Positions 8,199 through 16,475 of a DNA stretch of 64,000 bases are shown piece by piece. The stretch comes from JBFWNG01 sp050251195 (GTDB taxonomy: Bacteria > Bdellovibrionota_B > Oligoflexia > Oligoflexales > Oligoflexaceae). The stretch is taken from positions 13,788-77,787 of the forward strand of contig JBFWNG010000014.1 in NCBI GenBank assembly GCA_050251195.1, in the 5' to 3' direction. A model generated the notes under the pieces. That model had not been told where the DNA came from. It worked only from the letters and a program-made list of their open reading frames with translations, and did no database searches. Every line of letters starts with the position of its first letter. Position 1 is the first letter of the stretch. The translations under genes and the position numbers were made by a program.

Positions 8199-9299
8199 AT
8201 GGCAGAAGATTTTACCGACAATGCCGATCGCTCCGAAGAAGCGACCCCCGAACGGAGGGACGAGTTTAGAGAAAGAGGTCAAATCGCTTTCTCCCGGGAA
8301 CTCACGTCCGTTTTTGCCCTTATGGCCGCTGTGGTATTCTTAAGTAGCTACGCAGGCACCTATTTCAATACATTGAAGCATTCGCTGCGAAACGGTTTTC
8401 AGAATTTTTACAAAATTTCCATCAACACGCCGGAAGATCTTATTCATTTCACGCAAAATGCAGCGTTCGATTTGTTGCGTATGATCGCGCCGGTATGTTT
8501 AGTAGTTGCCGCCGTGGCTAGTTTTACTACCCTTTTGCAAACACAGTTCAACTGGTCATGGGAAAAGCTAAAACCCGATTTCTCAAAACTCAATCCCATC
8601 GCTGGCCTTGCGAACATGTTCAACACGCAAGCCTTGGTGAATTTGCTTAAGGGCATTGGCAAGATGGCGGCGGTTACCATAGTTGCCTATCTTATTCTCT
8701 ACAGCGAATGGATCAAGATGCCCAGCTTGATCAATTACTCATCTGAACGCGCCTGGGCCTATTGGGCGGACATAACGAAAAACCTGTTTTACGGCGTCTC
8801 GGCTCTACTCTTTGTTATTGCTGGCGGGGATTATTTGTTCAATTTCCTAACGTTCGAAAAACAGATGAAGATGACCAAACAAGAAGTAAAAGAAGAATAT
8901 AAGAGACGAGAGGTTGATCCCCACGTCAAAGCAAAGATCAAGAAGATGCAAAAGGACTTCTCTTTTGCCAAGGTTGTTAAGGCCACAGCAAAGGCTACCG
9001 TTATTGTAACTAACCCCACCCACTTCGCTGTCGCACTGCAATATGAAATGGGCATGGCGGCTCCCGTTGTCGTTGCAAAGGGCCAAGATTTTTTGGCGTT
9101 AGAGATGCGTCGCATTGCAAACGAAAATTCCATTCCGATCGTAGAAAATCCGCCGCTTGCTCGAACCCTATTTAAGCTTGTGGATATCGGCGGGTTGATA
9201 CCGGAAAGTCTTTATAAAGCCGTATCCGAGGTCATCAAATACGTATTTAAACTAAAGGGCATGTCCCTAAAAGCGCAAACTAAGGGAGCACAGTCATAG
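8199..9299 (+). CDS. flhB: Flagellar export specificity switch FlhB
   Basis: Controls the switch from rod/hook to filament export by self-cleavage. The length of 366 residues is standard. The N-terminus DRSEEATPERRDEFRERGQI is the conserved soluble start; four membrane segments follow to about residue 215. The cytosolic domain carries the autocleavage motif NPTH at residues 272-275, intact. The stop TAG (9297-9299) overlaps a possible non-standard start of flhA (see the finding on flhA). Confidence 0.96.
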   Translation: MAEDFTDNADRSEEATPERRDEFRERGQIAFSRELTSVFALMAAVVFLSSYAGTYFNTLKHSLRNGFQNFYKISINTPEDLIHFTQNAAFDLLRMIAPVCLVVAAVASFTTLLQTQFNWSWEKLKPDFSKLNPIAGLANMFNTQALVNLLKGIGKMAAVTIVAYLILYSEWIKMPSLINYSSERAWAYWADITKNLFYGVSALLFVIAGGDYLFNFLTFEKQMKMTKQEVKEEYKRREVDPHVKAKIKKMQKDFSFAKVVKATAKATVIVTNPTHFAVALQYEMGMAAPVVVAKGQDFLALEMRRIANENSIPIVENPPLARTLFKLVDIGGLIPESLYKAVSEVIKYVFKLKGMSLKAQTKGAQS

Positions 9300-9328
9300 C
9301 CACCCAAGCCGTAAATCGCAATGCCACG

Positions 9329-11380
9329 ATGATGTCCATATTCAAGAGTCCGGATATCCAGTTGGCTGTCGGTATTCTTGGTATCGTTTTTACAATGATT
9401 TTGCCGCTGCCTCCGCTCTTATTGGACGTATTGTTGTCTATATCAATCATGGCTTCTATTCTGATCTTGCTCGTTTCTATCTATGTCACTGAACCCCTGG
9501 ATTTTTCAACCTTCCCAACAGTCTTGTTGATTGTGACCTTGTTTAGATTGGGACTCAATGTCGCTACCACTCGAAGTATCCTTTTGAATGCCAACAATGG
9601 TGATATCAGTAGCGTCGTTTCGTCATTCGGAAACTTCGTTGTCGGGGGCAACTACTTCGTCGGTTTCGTCATCTTTATCATTCTTTCTGTCATCAACTTT
9701 ATAGTTATCACGAAAGGTGCCGGCAGGGTCGCGGAAGTAGGCGCTAGGTTCACCTTGGACGCGATGCCAGGAAAACAGATGGCGATCGATGCGGAATTGA
9801 ACGGGGGACTGATCGATCGAGACGAGGCGAGAAGACGCCGTCAGAAGATCGAGCGAGAGGCGGATTTCTACGGTTCTATGGACGGTGCCAGCAAGTTCGT
9901 ACGAGGTGACGCAGTCGCTGGGATTATCATCACCGCCGTGAATATCATCGTGGGTCTGATTCTCGGCGTTCTAAAATACGATATGAGTTTTGCAAACGCG
10001 GCACAGGTTTACACATTGTTAACAGTGGGTGACGGTCTCGTCAGTCAGATACCGGCACTGATCGTGTCGACCGCAGCCGGTATCGTGGTTACTCGTTCGG
10101 GATCAGGCGCCGTTCTCAGCGAAAGCTTAGGGGCTCAGCTCCTTAAGCATCCTAAGGCGATGTATATCTGTTCGGTTATGCTGCTCTTCTTGGGCGCCCT
10201 GCCAGGCATGCCATTATTGCCGTTTTCGGTTCTCAGCATTGGATTTGTGTTTTTAGGTCGTATGGCAACCAGAAAGATCGTTCAGGAACGCGAACGCGCC
10301 GAAAAACAGAAGGCCACGGAAGAATCGAGCGTGACCGACTCAGTTGAAAACATGTTGCATGTTGACGTCTTGGCGTTGGAAGTCGGTGTTGGGCTGATTC
10401 CTCTCGTCGACAGCCAACAAGACGGCGAAATCCTCGAAAGGATCGTATCCTCGAGGAAACAATTCGCGCAAGAAATGGGCATCATTGTCCCCATGGTCAT
10501 GGTGCGGGACAACATTCAGCTTAAACCGGGTGATTACCAGATTCTTCTAAAGGGTAATAAGATAGACAACGGAGGCCTGATGGTTGACCACTTTTTGGCG
10601 ATGGATCCGGGTGATATCGTCGAACCGATAGAAGGCGTGAGGGGCAAGGAGCCCGCCTATGGTTTGGACGCTCTTTGGATTAAGAAAAGCCAAAAGGAAG
10701 AAGCCATTTTCCGCGGTTATACCGTCGTTAACTGCGCTACGGTGGTTGTAACTCATTTGACCAAGCTGGTTGAAGAACACGCACACGAGTTATTGGGGCG
10801 CCAAGAGGCGCAAAATCTCATAGACGGTCTCAAACAAGACTATCCAAAAGTGGTCGAAGAGGTTTTGGGTCCGGAGCGTCTTTCTCTCGGCGAGGTTGTT
10901 CGCGTTTTACAAAACCTTCTTGAAGAGAAGGTAAGTATTCGAGATCTTCGCACGATCTTTGAGGTTTTAGCCGATTATTGTAAAGGTTTAAAGCATCCCG
11001 ACGTTTTGACGCGTTATGTACGAATTGGTCTTGGACGTGGTATTATGAAGAAGTACCTCACAATAGATGACAAGCTTATTGTGACAACACTCGATCGAGG
11101 CGTTGAGGACTTGCTCGTGTCAGGTCTTCAGCATCGTGAAGATGGATCTACAACGCTACAAATTGATCCAGAGATTGCACATAGGCTTTTAAACAATGTG
11201 GCCAAGGGAATGGAGCTCTTTCAGAATACGGGAACGCAACCCATCATCCTATGCGGTTCTCTGATTCGGTGGGAGTTTAAGCGACTGTTGAAGCGATTTA
11301 TTCCGGGAGCGGTAGTGCTCGCTTTTGACGAATTGCCGCAGGGTACGAAGACACAAACCCTGGGAACGATTTCTCTGTAG
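9329..11380 (+). CDS. flhA: Flagellar export protein FlhA
   Basis: Large ring-forming export-gate protein. From the ATG at 9329 it has 683 residues. The N-terminal membrane half (to about 310) contains TLFRLGLNVATTRSILL and the FHIPEP-type region MPGKQMAIDAELNGGLIDRDEARRRR; the cytosolic half ends with the conserved ELPQGTKTQTLGTISL. The ATG has no clear ribosome binding site. In the same frame upstream, an ATA at 9296, overlapping the flhB stop as ATAG, has GGGAG (9284-9288) 7 bp before it and would add residues that resemble the N-terminus of other FlhA proteins. The true start is therefore uncertain. Confidence 0.93.
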   Translation: MMSIFKSPDIQLAVGILGIVFTMILPLPPLLLDVLLSISIMASILILLVSIYVTEPLDFSTFPTVLLIVTLFRLGLNVATTRSILLNANNGDISSVVSSFGNFVVGGNYFVGFVIFIILSVINFIVITKGAGRVAEVGARFTLDAMPGKQMAIDAELNGGLIDRDEARRRRQKIEREADFYGSMDGASKFVRGDAVAGIIITAVNIIVGLILGVLKYDMSFANAAQVYTLLTVGDGLVSQIPALIVSTAAGIVVTRSGSGAVLSESLGAQLLKHPKAMYICSVMLLFLGALPGMPLLPFSVLSIGFVFLGRMATRKIVQERERAEKQKATEESSVTDSVENMLHVDVLALEVGVGLIPLVDSQQDGEILERIVSSRKQFAQEMGIIVPMVMVRDNIQLKPGDYQILLKGNKIDNGGLMVDHFLAMDPGDIVEPIEGVRGKEPAYGLDALWIKKSQKEEAIFRGYTVVNCATVVVTHLTKLVEEHAHELLGRQEAQNLIDGLKQDYPKVVEEVLGPERLSLGEVVRVLQNLLEEKVSIRDLRTIFEVLADYCKGLKHPDVLTRYVRIGLGRGIMKKYLTIDDKLIVTTLDRGVEDLLVSGLQHREDGSTTLQIDPEIAHRLLNNVAKGMELFQNTGTQPIILCGSLIRWEFKRLLKRFIPGAVVLAFDELPQGTKTQTLGTISL

Positions 11381-11391
11381 AGGGCTGAAAG

Positions 11392-12561
11392 ATGCAAATA
11401 AAAACTTTCGAAGCTTTTTCTATGCGCGAAGCGGTTGCCGCTATTCGAAGCGAGTTTGGCTCAGATGCGGTGATTCTAAATTCCAAGGAAAAGGAAGACG
11501 CAAGAAGCGGCAACAAAATATTCGAAGTCACTGCGGCCATAGCCAACAATGGCAAGAATGGCGGAACTTCGGTTGACGTTGCTTTGGGCAAGGATTTGCA
11601 TTCTTTCAAACAAAGGTTAAATGACATCGAAGCGAAAATCGACGACCTTCTTTCAGCGCAGATTAAACGCCAACATTTTTACACCCTTGATTCGAGTCTT
11701 GAAGAACTGAAGAATATTCTTTTCGACGTTATGAAAAGTGAATTTGCCGTCAACGGCAAGGATGCCGACGAGGGCGTACTAAAAGTTCTTAATCACCTGA
11801 AGGTTATGGAAGTCGATCCCACGAAAATGGCCGAGATCAATTCATATCTTGAGTCGTTGCCAAAACCAGAACAGAATCTCGTTGGAGAAGATCGTTATAA
11901 ATATTATCGAGACTACGCTATTCGATGGATGATAAAGCGAATTAAAATAGCGCCAAATTTTACATCCTCGATTTCAGGTGCCGCGGTTCACGTCTTTGTC
12001 GGAGCGAACGGAGTCGGCAAGACTTCCGTTGTTTCCAAGCTTGCGCAAGAATTTAGTAAGGGCGAGAAGAAGTCGGTTCTTCTCATATCTATGGATACAA
12101 AGAGACTGGCGGCAAACGAGCATCTTAGAATCATTGCGAAGGTGTTAGGAGTCAGGTTTGAAGAAGCCAGAAACAGCGACGAACTGGAGTCTTTGTTAAC
12201 AAATCACCAGTCTGACGTGGTCTTGGTAGATACGTACGGTCTAAGCCCTAAGAATCAAAAAGAATTTCAGCCGATACAGGAAATGAAAAAGCTGAATGTT
12301 CCCCTGGATTTTCACTTAGTTCTTTCCACAACGGAGAGTAATTCACATCAAGATAGGACCGTACGGTTTTTCACAGCTTTAGGCCTGCAGAGTTTGATCT
12401 TCAACAAGTTGGATGAGTCTTGGTCCTACGGAAACATCTTTAATCTTTCAACAAAATGGGCGGTACCGCTGAGTTACTTCGGCGTTGGGCCTTCGATTCC
12501 AGAGGATATCGAGCGGGCATCTCGAGAGCGAGTTATTGAACGAATCTTCGGAGTGAGTTGA
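11392..12561 (+). CDS. flhF: Flagellar SRP-type GTPase FlhF
   Basis: SRP-family GTPase that sets the site and number of polar flagella with FlhG. It has 389 residues: an N-terminal B domain (about 1-110) that starts MQIKTFEAFSMREAVAAIRSEFG as in the family, then N and G domains. The P-loop GANGVGKT is at 204-211 and the second motif reads DTKRLAANEHLR. The third motif, DTAG in most relatives, is DTYG here (280-283). The fourth reads NKLD instead of TKLD. These changes may weaken GTP hydrolysis but leave nucleotide binding plausible. The gene ends 5 bp before the flhG ATG. Confidence 0.92.
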   Translation: MQIKTFEAFSMREAVAAIRSEFGSDAVILNSKEKEDARSGNKIFEVTAAIANNGKNGGTSVDVALGKDLHSFKQRLNDIEAKIDDLLSAQIKRQHFYTLDSSLEELKNILFDVMKSEFAVNGKDADEGVLKVLNHLKVMEVDPTKMAEINSYLESLPKPEQNLVGEDRYKYYRDYAIRWMIKRIKIAPNFTSSISGAAVHVFVGANGVGKTSVVSKLAQEFSKGEKKSVLLISMDTKRLAANEHLRIIAKVLGVRFEEARNSDELESLLTNHQSDVVLVDTYGLSPKNQKEFQPIQEMKKLNVPLDFHLVLSTTESNSHQDRTVRFFTALGLQSLIFNKLDESWSYGNIFNLSTKWAVPLSYFGVGPSIPEDIERASRERVIERIFGVS

Positions 12562-12566
12562 TTCAT

Positions 12567-13421
12567 ATGGCGTTGAAAAATCAAAAACCTTCATCAACCG
12601 TGATCAGTGTCGCGAGCGGAAAAGGCGGCGTTGGTAAGACCGTTTTGACGGTTAATTTGGCTTTAGCGGCGAAGAGAATGGGTTACTCCGTTCTCATTTT
12701 GGACGGCGATCTAGGGTTGGCTAATGTCGATGTCCTTCTTGGTTTAACGGCCAAACACAATCTCTTTGACGTTCTGGAGGGTCGTGTTCCCTTGAAGGCC
12801 ATTATTCTCGAGGGACCGCTTGGAATAAAGATAATTCCCTCCGGATCAGGAATATCCAAGCTTTCGTCACTATCTATGGTTGAAAGAATAGAGTTGTTGG
12901 AACATCTCGAAACGATGGACGAGCACTTTGACCTCATATTTATTGATACCGGCGCCGGAATTTCTGACACCGTGACTCACCTTAATTCGATTGCCGACAA
13001 AATCGTTGTCGTCACGAATTCCGAGCCTCATGCGATGACTGACGCCTACGCTTTCATCAAAGTTATGAAAGAAAATTTCGGCAGGAAAAACTTCGACTTA
13101 GTCGTGAATATGACTCGGTACCAGGAAGAAGGACTAAAGGTGTTCGGTAAGATTTCCGAAGTTGCGAGGCGATTTATTGGCACCAATATTAATATGTTAG
13201 GTAGTGTTCCCTTGGACGCTCAGATCCAAAAATCGGTAATGGTGAGAAGAGCCGCCTCCGAAAATTCCACCTATACCCTCGCCGGGCAATGTTGGAATGA
13301 AATAGCTCGTAATCTTTTCTACGCAATGAACTCCAATAGTCAAAAAGTTGATCGTCAATTTTGGCAAGAGTTTCTTAAAACGAAATCATCAGGCCATTTG
13401 CCTTCCTACGCAGTCAGTTAG
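12567..13421 (+). CDS. flhG: Flagellar number regulator FlhG (MinD-like ATPase)
   Basis: ParA/MinD-type ATPase that limits flagellar number and acts on FlhF. It has about 284 residues from the ATG at 12567. The deviant Walker A motif GKGGVGKT lies at 18-25, followed by LILDGDLGLANVDVLLG and the switch II region FIDTGAGISDTV. A TTG at 12558, overlapping the flhF stop and 4 bases after GGAG, is an alternative start adding three residues. The next gene is fliA. Confidence 0.93.
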   Translation: MALKNQKPSSTVISVASGKGGVGKTVLTVNLALAAKRMGYSVLILDGDLGLANVDVLLGLTAKHNLFDVLEGRVPLKAIILEGPLGIKIIPSGSGISKLSSLSMVERIELLEHLETMDEHFDLIFIDTGAGISDTVTHLNSIADKIVVVTNSEPHAMTDAYAFIKVMKENFGRKNFDLVVNMTRYQEEGLKVFGKISEVARRFIGTNINMLGSVPLDAQIQKSVMVRRAASENSTYTLAGQCWNEIARNLFYAMNSNSQKVDRQFWQEFLKTKSSGHLPSYAVS

Positions 13422-13451
13422 CCTGTTTAAGCTTAAGGATGAGGTTCAACC

Positions 13452-14210
13452 ATGAAGGGACTGGTAAAACGTTATAAGCAAGATACCCAAGGGGTCGATG
13501 GCAAACTGCGCGACCAGTTGATCATGGACTATGCCCCCTTGATCAGGTTCGTTGCGCAGAGAATTGCGGCGCGGCTCCCGTCGAACATAGATATCGACGA
13601 CTTGATTAGCGCCGGCGTTATCGGTTTGATGGACGCGATCGAAAAGTACGATCCTTCTCGCGATAACAAGTTCAAGACCTACGCTGAATTCCGGATTCGA
13701 GGTGCGATTCTTGACGAACTTCGTTCGCAGGACTGGGTACCAAGGTCGGTTCGCGATAAGGCCAAGAGGATCGAAAAAACTTATGCGGAGTTGGAACAAA
13801 AGTTCGGCCGCTCCGTCTCAGACGCCGAAATTTCGACCGCGCTCGGCGTCGAACTGGACGATTACTATGAAATGGTAGCCAAAGTAAAAGCCGTAACGCT
13901 CTTAAGTATCGATGAAATGGGCGGTCCAGGACAACAAGAGAGAAAAAGTCTTCTTGAATGTCTTGAGAACGTCAACTCGAAGAACCCTTTCACGCAGCTG
14001 AAGAGTAAGGGTGTCCGTGAACTACTCATCAAGAACATTGAAGAGTTGCCGGAGAAACAAAAACTAGTTCTGTCACTCTACTATTACGAAGACCTCAATT
14101 TAAAAGAGATCGGTAAAATTCTCGAAGTTACCGAATCAAGGGTGAGCCAGCTTCACACGCAGGCGGTTGAGAGACTCAGGGCGCGACTCAAACCAATTTT
14201 ATCCGACTAG
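13452..14210 (+). CDS. fliA: Flagellar sigma factor FliA (sigma-28)
   Basis: RNA polymerase sigma factor for late flagellar genes. The length of 252 residues fits. Regions 2 (LDDLISAGVIGLMDAIEKYDP-type segment near 45-75, then TYAEFRIRGAILDELR), 3 and 4 (KQKLVLSLYYYEDLNLKEIGKILEVTESRVSQLHTQA-type helix-turn-helix near 200-240) are all complete. It lies between flhG and cheY, so it is expressed with early export genes. A promoter-like site of sigma-28 type is seen at 17858-17883. Confidence 0.95.
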   Translation: MKGLVKRYKQDTQGVDGKLRDQLIMDYAPLIRFVAQRIAARLPSNIDIDDLISAGVIGLMDAIEKYDPSRDNKFKTYAEFRIRGAILDELRSQDWVPRSVRDKAKRIEKTYAELEQKFGRSVSDAEISTALGVELDDYYEMVAKVKAVTLLSIDEMGGPGQQERKSLLECLENVNSKNPFTQLKSKGVRELLIKNIEELPEKQKLVLSLYYYEDLNLKEIGKILEVTESRVSQLHTQAVERLRARLKPILSD

Positions 14211-14231
14211 CAATATTTAAGGGGGAAAAAA

Positions 14232-14642
14232 ATGACGATTTTTCGGCCAGATCTTAAGATTCTCGTAGTTGATGACTTCCCTACGATGCGTAGAATAGTT
14301 AAGACACTTTTAAAGCAAAACGGCTTTTCCAATTTTACCGACGCCGAGGACGGCCAAAAGGCTTTCAAGAAGCTCGAAGAAGAAGGCGACTTCGAATTCA
14401 TCGTATCGGATTGGAACATGCCGAACATGACGGGTTTGGAGTTTCTGAAAGCGGTTCGAGCGGATGCTCGGTTTAAGCATTTACCTTTTCTTATGGTGAC
14501 TGCTGAGGCGGAAAAGGAAAATATCATCGAAGCTGTCAAAGCCGGTGTTAACAACTACGTTGTAAAACCTTTTACAGCTACGACTCTCAAAGAAAAACTA
14601 GATAAGATCGATGCCAATCTAGCGGCTAAAAAAGCAGGTTGA
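14232..14642 (+). CDS. cheY: Chemotaxis response regulator CheY
   Basis: Single receiver domain of 136 residues that signals to the motor switch. All active-site residues are present: Asp14/Asp15 (VVDD), phosphoacceptor Asp60 (VSDWNMP), Thr90 and Lys112 (VVKPF). A GGGGG purine tract precedes the ATG. It contrasts with the degenerate receivers encoded a few kilobases downstream. Its stop TGA (14640-14642) overlaps an in-frame ATG of the next gene. Confidence 0.93.
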   Translation: MTIFRPDLKILVVDDFPTMRRIVKTLLKQNGFSNFTDAEDGQKAFKKLEEEGDFEFIVSDWNMPNMTGLEFLKAVRADARFKHLPFLMVTAEAEKENIIEAVKAGVNNYVVKPFTATTLKEKLDKIDANLAAKKAG

Positions 14643-14653
14643 TGGAGTTCTAT

Positions 14654-15109
14654 ATGGGAGAGATCATGAAAAAGGATACGGAAGAAACAATTACAGCAGA
14701 AGAAGTTGCTGCGTCCTTCAATTTAGATTTGATTAAGAAGTACCCGAAGTCAAATCGAAGGCTTAGTTTGATGGTATCCGCATACGGTCTACATCATGAG
14801 GACGGGCAAGAACCAAACTGTACGACGGTGCACATTAGTCCCTACGGGATTCAATTTCGTTCCAATCAATCCTACCCTGAAGGTACTTTGCTCAAGATTC
14901 AGATAGCCATGCCCGACTATTGGTCCCGTAAACAAAAGTTTGTGGACTATGGACGCATTGACACACCCGAAGACTTCAAAGTTCTCGCGAAAGTTATAAC
15001 GACGGAAGACGTTGGTAAGCGCGGCAAGAAAAAAATGGTGCTCGTGAAAACTGTAAACATGGATGATGTCGACGAAGAAGTTTTGAAATCTTATTTACAG
15101 GATAATTAA
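14654..15109 (+). CDS. PilZ-like protein in the motility operon
   Basis: About 151 residues, no signal peptide. The middle carries a weak match to the PilZ c-di-GMP-binding pattern: NRRLSLMVSAY resembles the RxxxR strand and VHISPYGIQF the [D/N]xSxxG strand, with His in place of the acidic or amide residue. A beta-rich stretch follows. If it is a PilZ protein, a YcgR-like role in motor braking would suit its place beside cheY; that is inference. Start at 14654 follows GGAG by 6 bases; ATGs at 14642 and 14666 are alternatives. It ends 2 bp before the next gene. Confidence 0.5.
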   Translation: MGEIMKKDTEETITAEEVAASFNLDLIKKYPKSNRRLSLMVSAYGLHHEDGQEPNCTTVHISPYGIQFRSNQSYPEGTLLKIQIAMPDYWSRKQKFVDYGRIDTPEDFKVLAKVITTEDVGKRGKKKMVLVKTVNMDDVDEEVLKSYLQDN

Positions 15110-15111
15110 GA

Positions 15112-15702
15112 ATGATAACTGCTCTTCTCGTAACGCTATTAGTTTTGGACGTATTTTTAGTTTATTCCGTATATTCTCTTTTTAAGAGAAATACCTATTC
15201 CACCGAATTGCTTCGTGAAATTTCCGAGGAAAGACAGCGACTGAATGAGCTCTTCGCCACTTGCAGGGACGAAATAAACATCGGAAAGAGTGAAATCAAG
15301 AAGCTGGTAGATAAGGCGTCCGCACTGGGCGCTGATCTCGAAATGGAAACAAGCGCCGGCAAGTCAGCCTTAACGGCGGAAATGGAACGTATTGTTGCCC
15401 AACTGTCTGAAAAGGTGAATCAGCCGTCAAAGGAACTCTTAAAACAGAAGCAGTCCATGGAACTCCTTCTGAGGAAGACAGATATCGAAAGGCAGGCTTT
15501 GCAAAAGGCGTTGGCTCGAGGAGAGACCATCCTCAAGTGCCTCGATCGAGACATACCATACGACACCGTGCTTCGGGAGCTACAAGAAAAGAAATACGCG
15601 GATGCGAGGGAACTCTTATCTCGTGGATTCATGCCTTCAGAAGTTGCTAAGGATTTAGGCTTATCTATACCGGAAGTTAACCTAATAGCTTCTCTCCGTT
15701 AA
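15112..15702 (+). CDS. DUF2802-type membrane protein, end of motility operon
   Basis: A protein of 196 residues with an N-terminal membrane anchor (about 3-22), a long coiled coil (about 30-140) and a compact C-terminal helical motif, ARELLSRGFMPSEVAKDLGLSIPEVNLIASL, which looks like a short helix-turn-helix. This layout matches the DUF2802 proteins found at the end of flagellar/chemotaxis operons in other Proteobacteria. Function unknown. Its TAA shares the palindromic TTAA (15699-15702) with the stop of the convergent hydrolase gene. Confidence 0.6.
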   Translation: MITALLVTLLVLDVFLVYSVYSLFKRNTYSTELLREISEERQRLNELFATCRDEINIGKSEIKKLVDKASALGADLEMETSAGKSALTAEMERIVAQLSEKVNQPSKELLKQKQSMELLLRKTDIERQALQKALARGETILKCLDRDIPYDTVLRELQEKKYADARELLSRGFMPSEVAKDLGLSIPEVNLIASLR

Positions 15703-16472
15703 CCTTCGATTTTCTCCAAAACCCATTGATAAAGCGTCTTAGGCGCCTCGGCTAATATCAGGTGCCCAACACCGTCCAGGCTCGACAGATCGGCATGGGC
15801 GCAATTGGCCAATTCCTCTGCTGCAGCATAGGGAATAATATCATCATCTCGCCCGTGTAATACGTGCACGGGAACGGCTATGGCACCGAGACCTACCCGA
15901 GCATCGAATCCGTCTAAAGCGTTTTTTTGCGCTATGGATCTTTTCACCAGGTTACCCTGCAACACGTCCGATAAGATCTGTTTGGCCATGGATTCGACAA
16001 GAAGTTTATTGCGATCTGTAAAAGAGGGGCTAAAATATCGACGAAGTTTCTGATAAACGCCTTGGTAATCTTCGGCCCAATTGGTTTCGCCGGAAAGCCA
16101 ATGGGTTCGCGCTGCAGTTGAGACGAGAAGAAGGGATTCCACCACTTGGCTCTCGGAAAGCGCGACCGTCATGGCGATAATGCCCCCCATCGATATACCA
16201 AGAACGTGACTCTTTTCTATTTGAAGGTGGGACCAGAGATTGCACACGTCGGTTGCCATATCGGCTAACTTAAATGATCCGGTCGACTCACTCTGGCCGC
16301 TCCCACGGTTATCCAGGCTTAGGACAGTTAGCCCGTTTTGCGCGAGAAATTTCGCCATAGGACGGAAATCTTTATGCGTCCGGTTATGGCCATTGATAAG
16401 GGTAATGACCTTATCGCCGTCGCCTTGGAGGTCATAGAAAATTTGTGTGCCGTTGCTGCTGAAGAGAGACAT
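15699..16472 (-). CDS. Alpha/beta-hydrolase
   Basis: Single-domain alpha/beta-hydrolase of 257 residues, cytosolic. The nucleophile elbow is GISMGG (Ser94), the acid is in HGRDDDIIP and the His in GVGHLILAE, giving a full Ser-Asp-His triad. The oxyanion-side motif is LINGHNRTHKDF. The sequence resembles 3-oxoadipate enol-lactonase and related esterases, but the substrate cannot be assigned. It ends in a shared TTAA with the motility operon and starts 3 bp after the receiver-TPR gene that is upstream on the same strand. Confidence 0.8.
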   Translation of the reverse strand: MSLFSSNGTQIFYDLQGDGDKVITLINGHNRTHKDFRPMAKFLAQNGLTVLSLDNRGSGQSESTGSFKLADMATDVCNLWSHLQIEKSHVLGISMGGIIAMTVALSESQVVESLLLVSTAARTHWLSGETNWAEDYQGVYQKLRRYFSPSFTDRNKLLVESMAKQILSDVLQGNLVKRSIAQKNALDGFDARVGLGAIAVPVHVLHGRDDDIIPYAAAEELANCAHADLSSLDGVGHLILAEAPKTLYQWVLEKIEG

Positions 16473-16475
16473 TTG

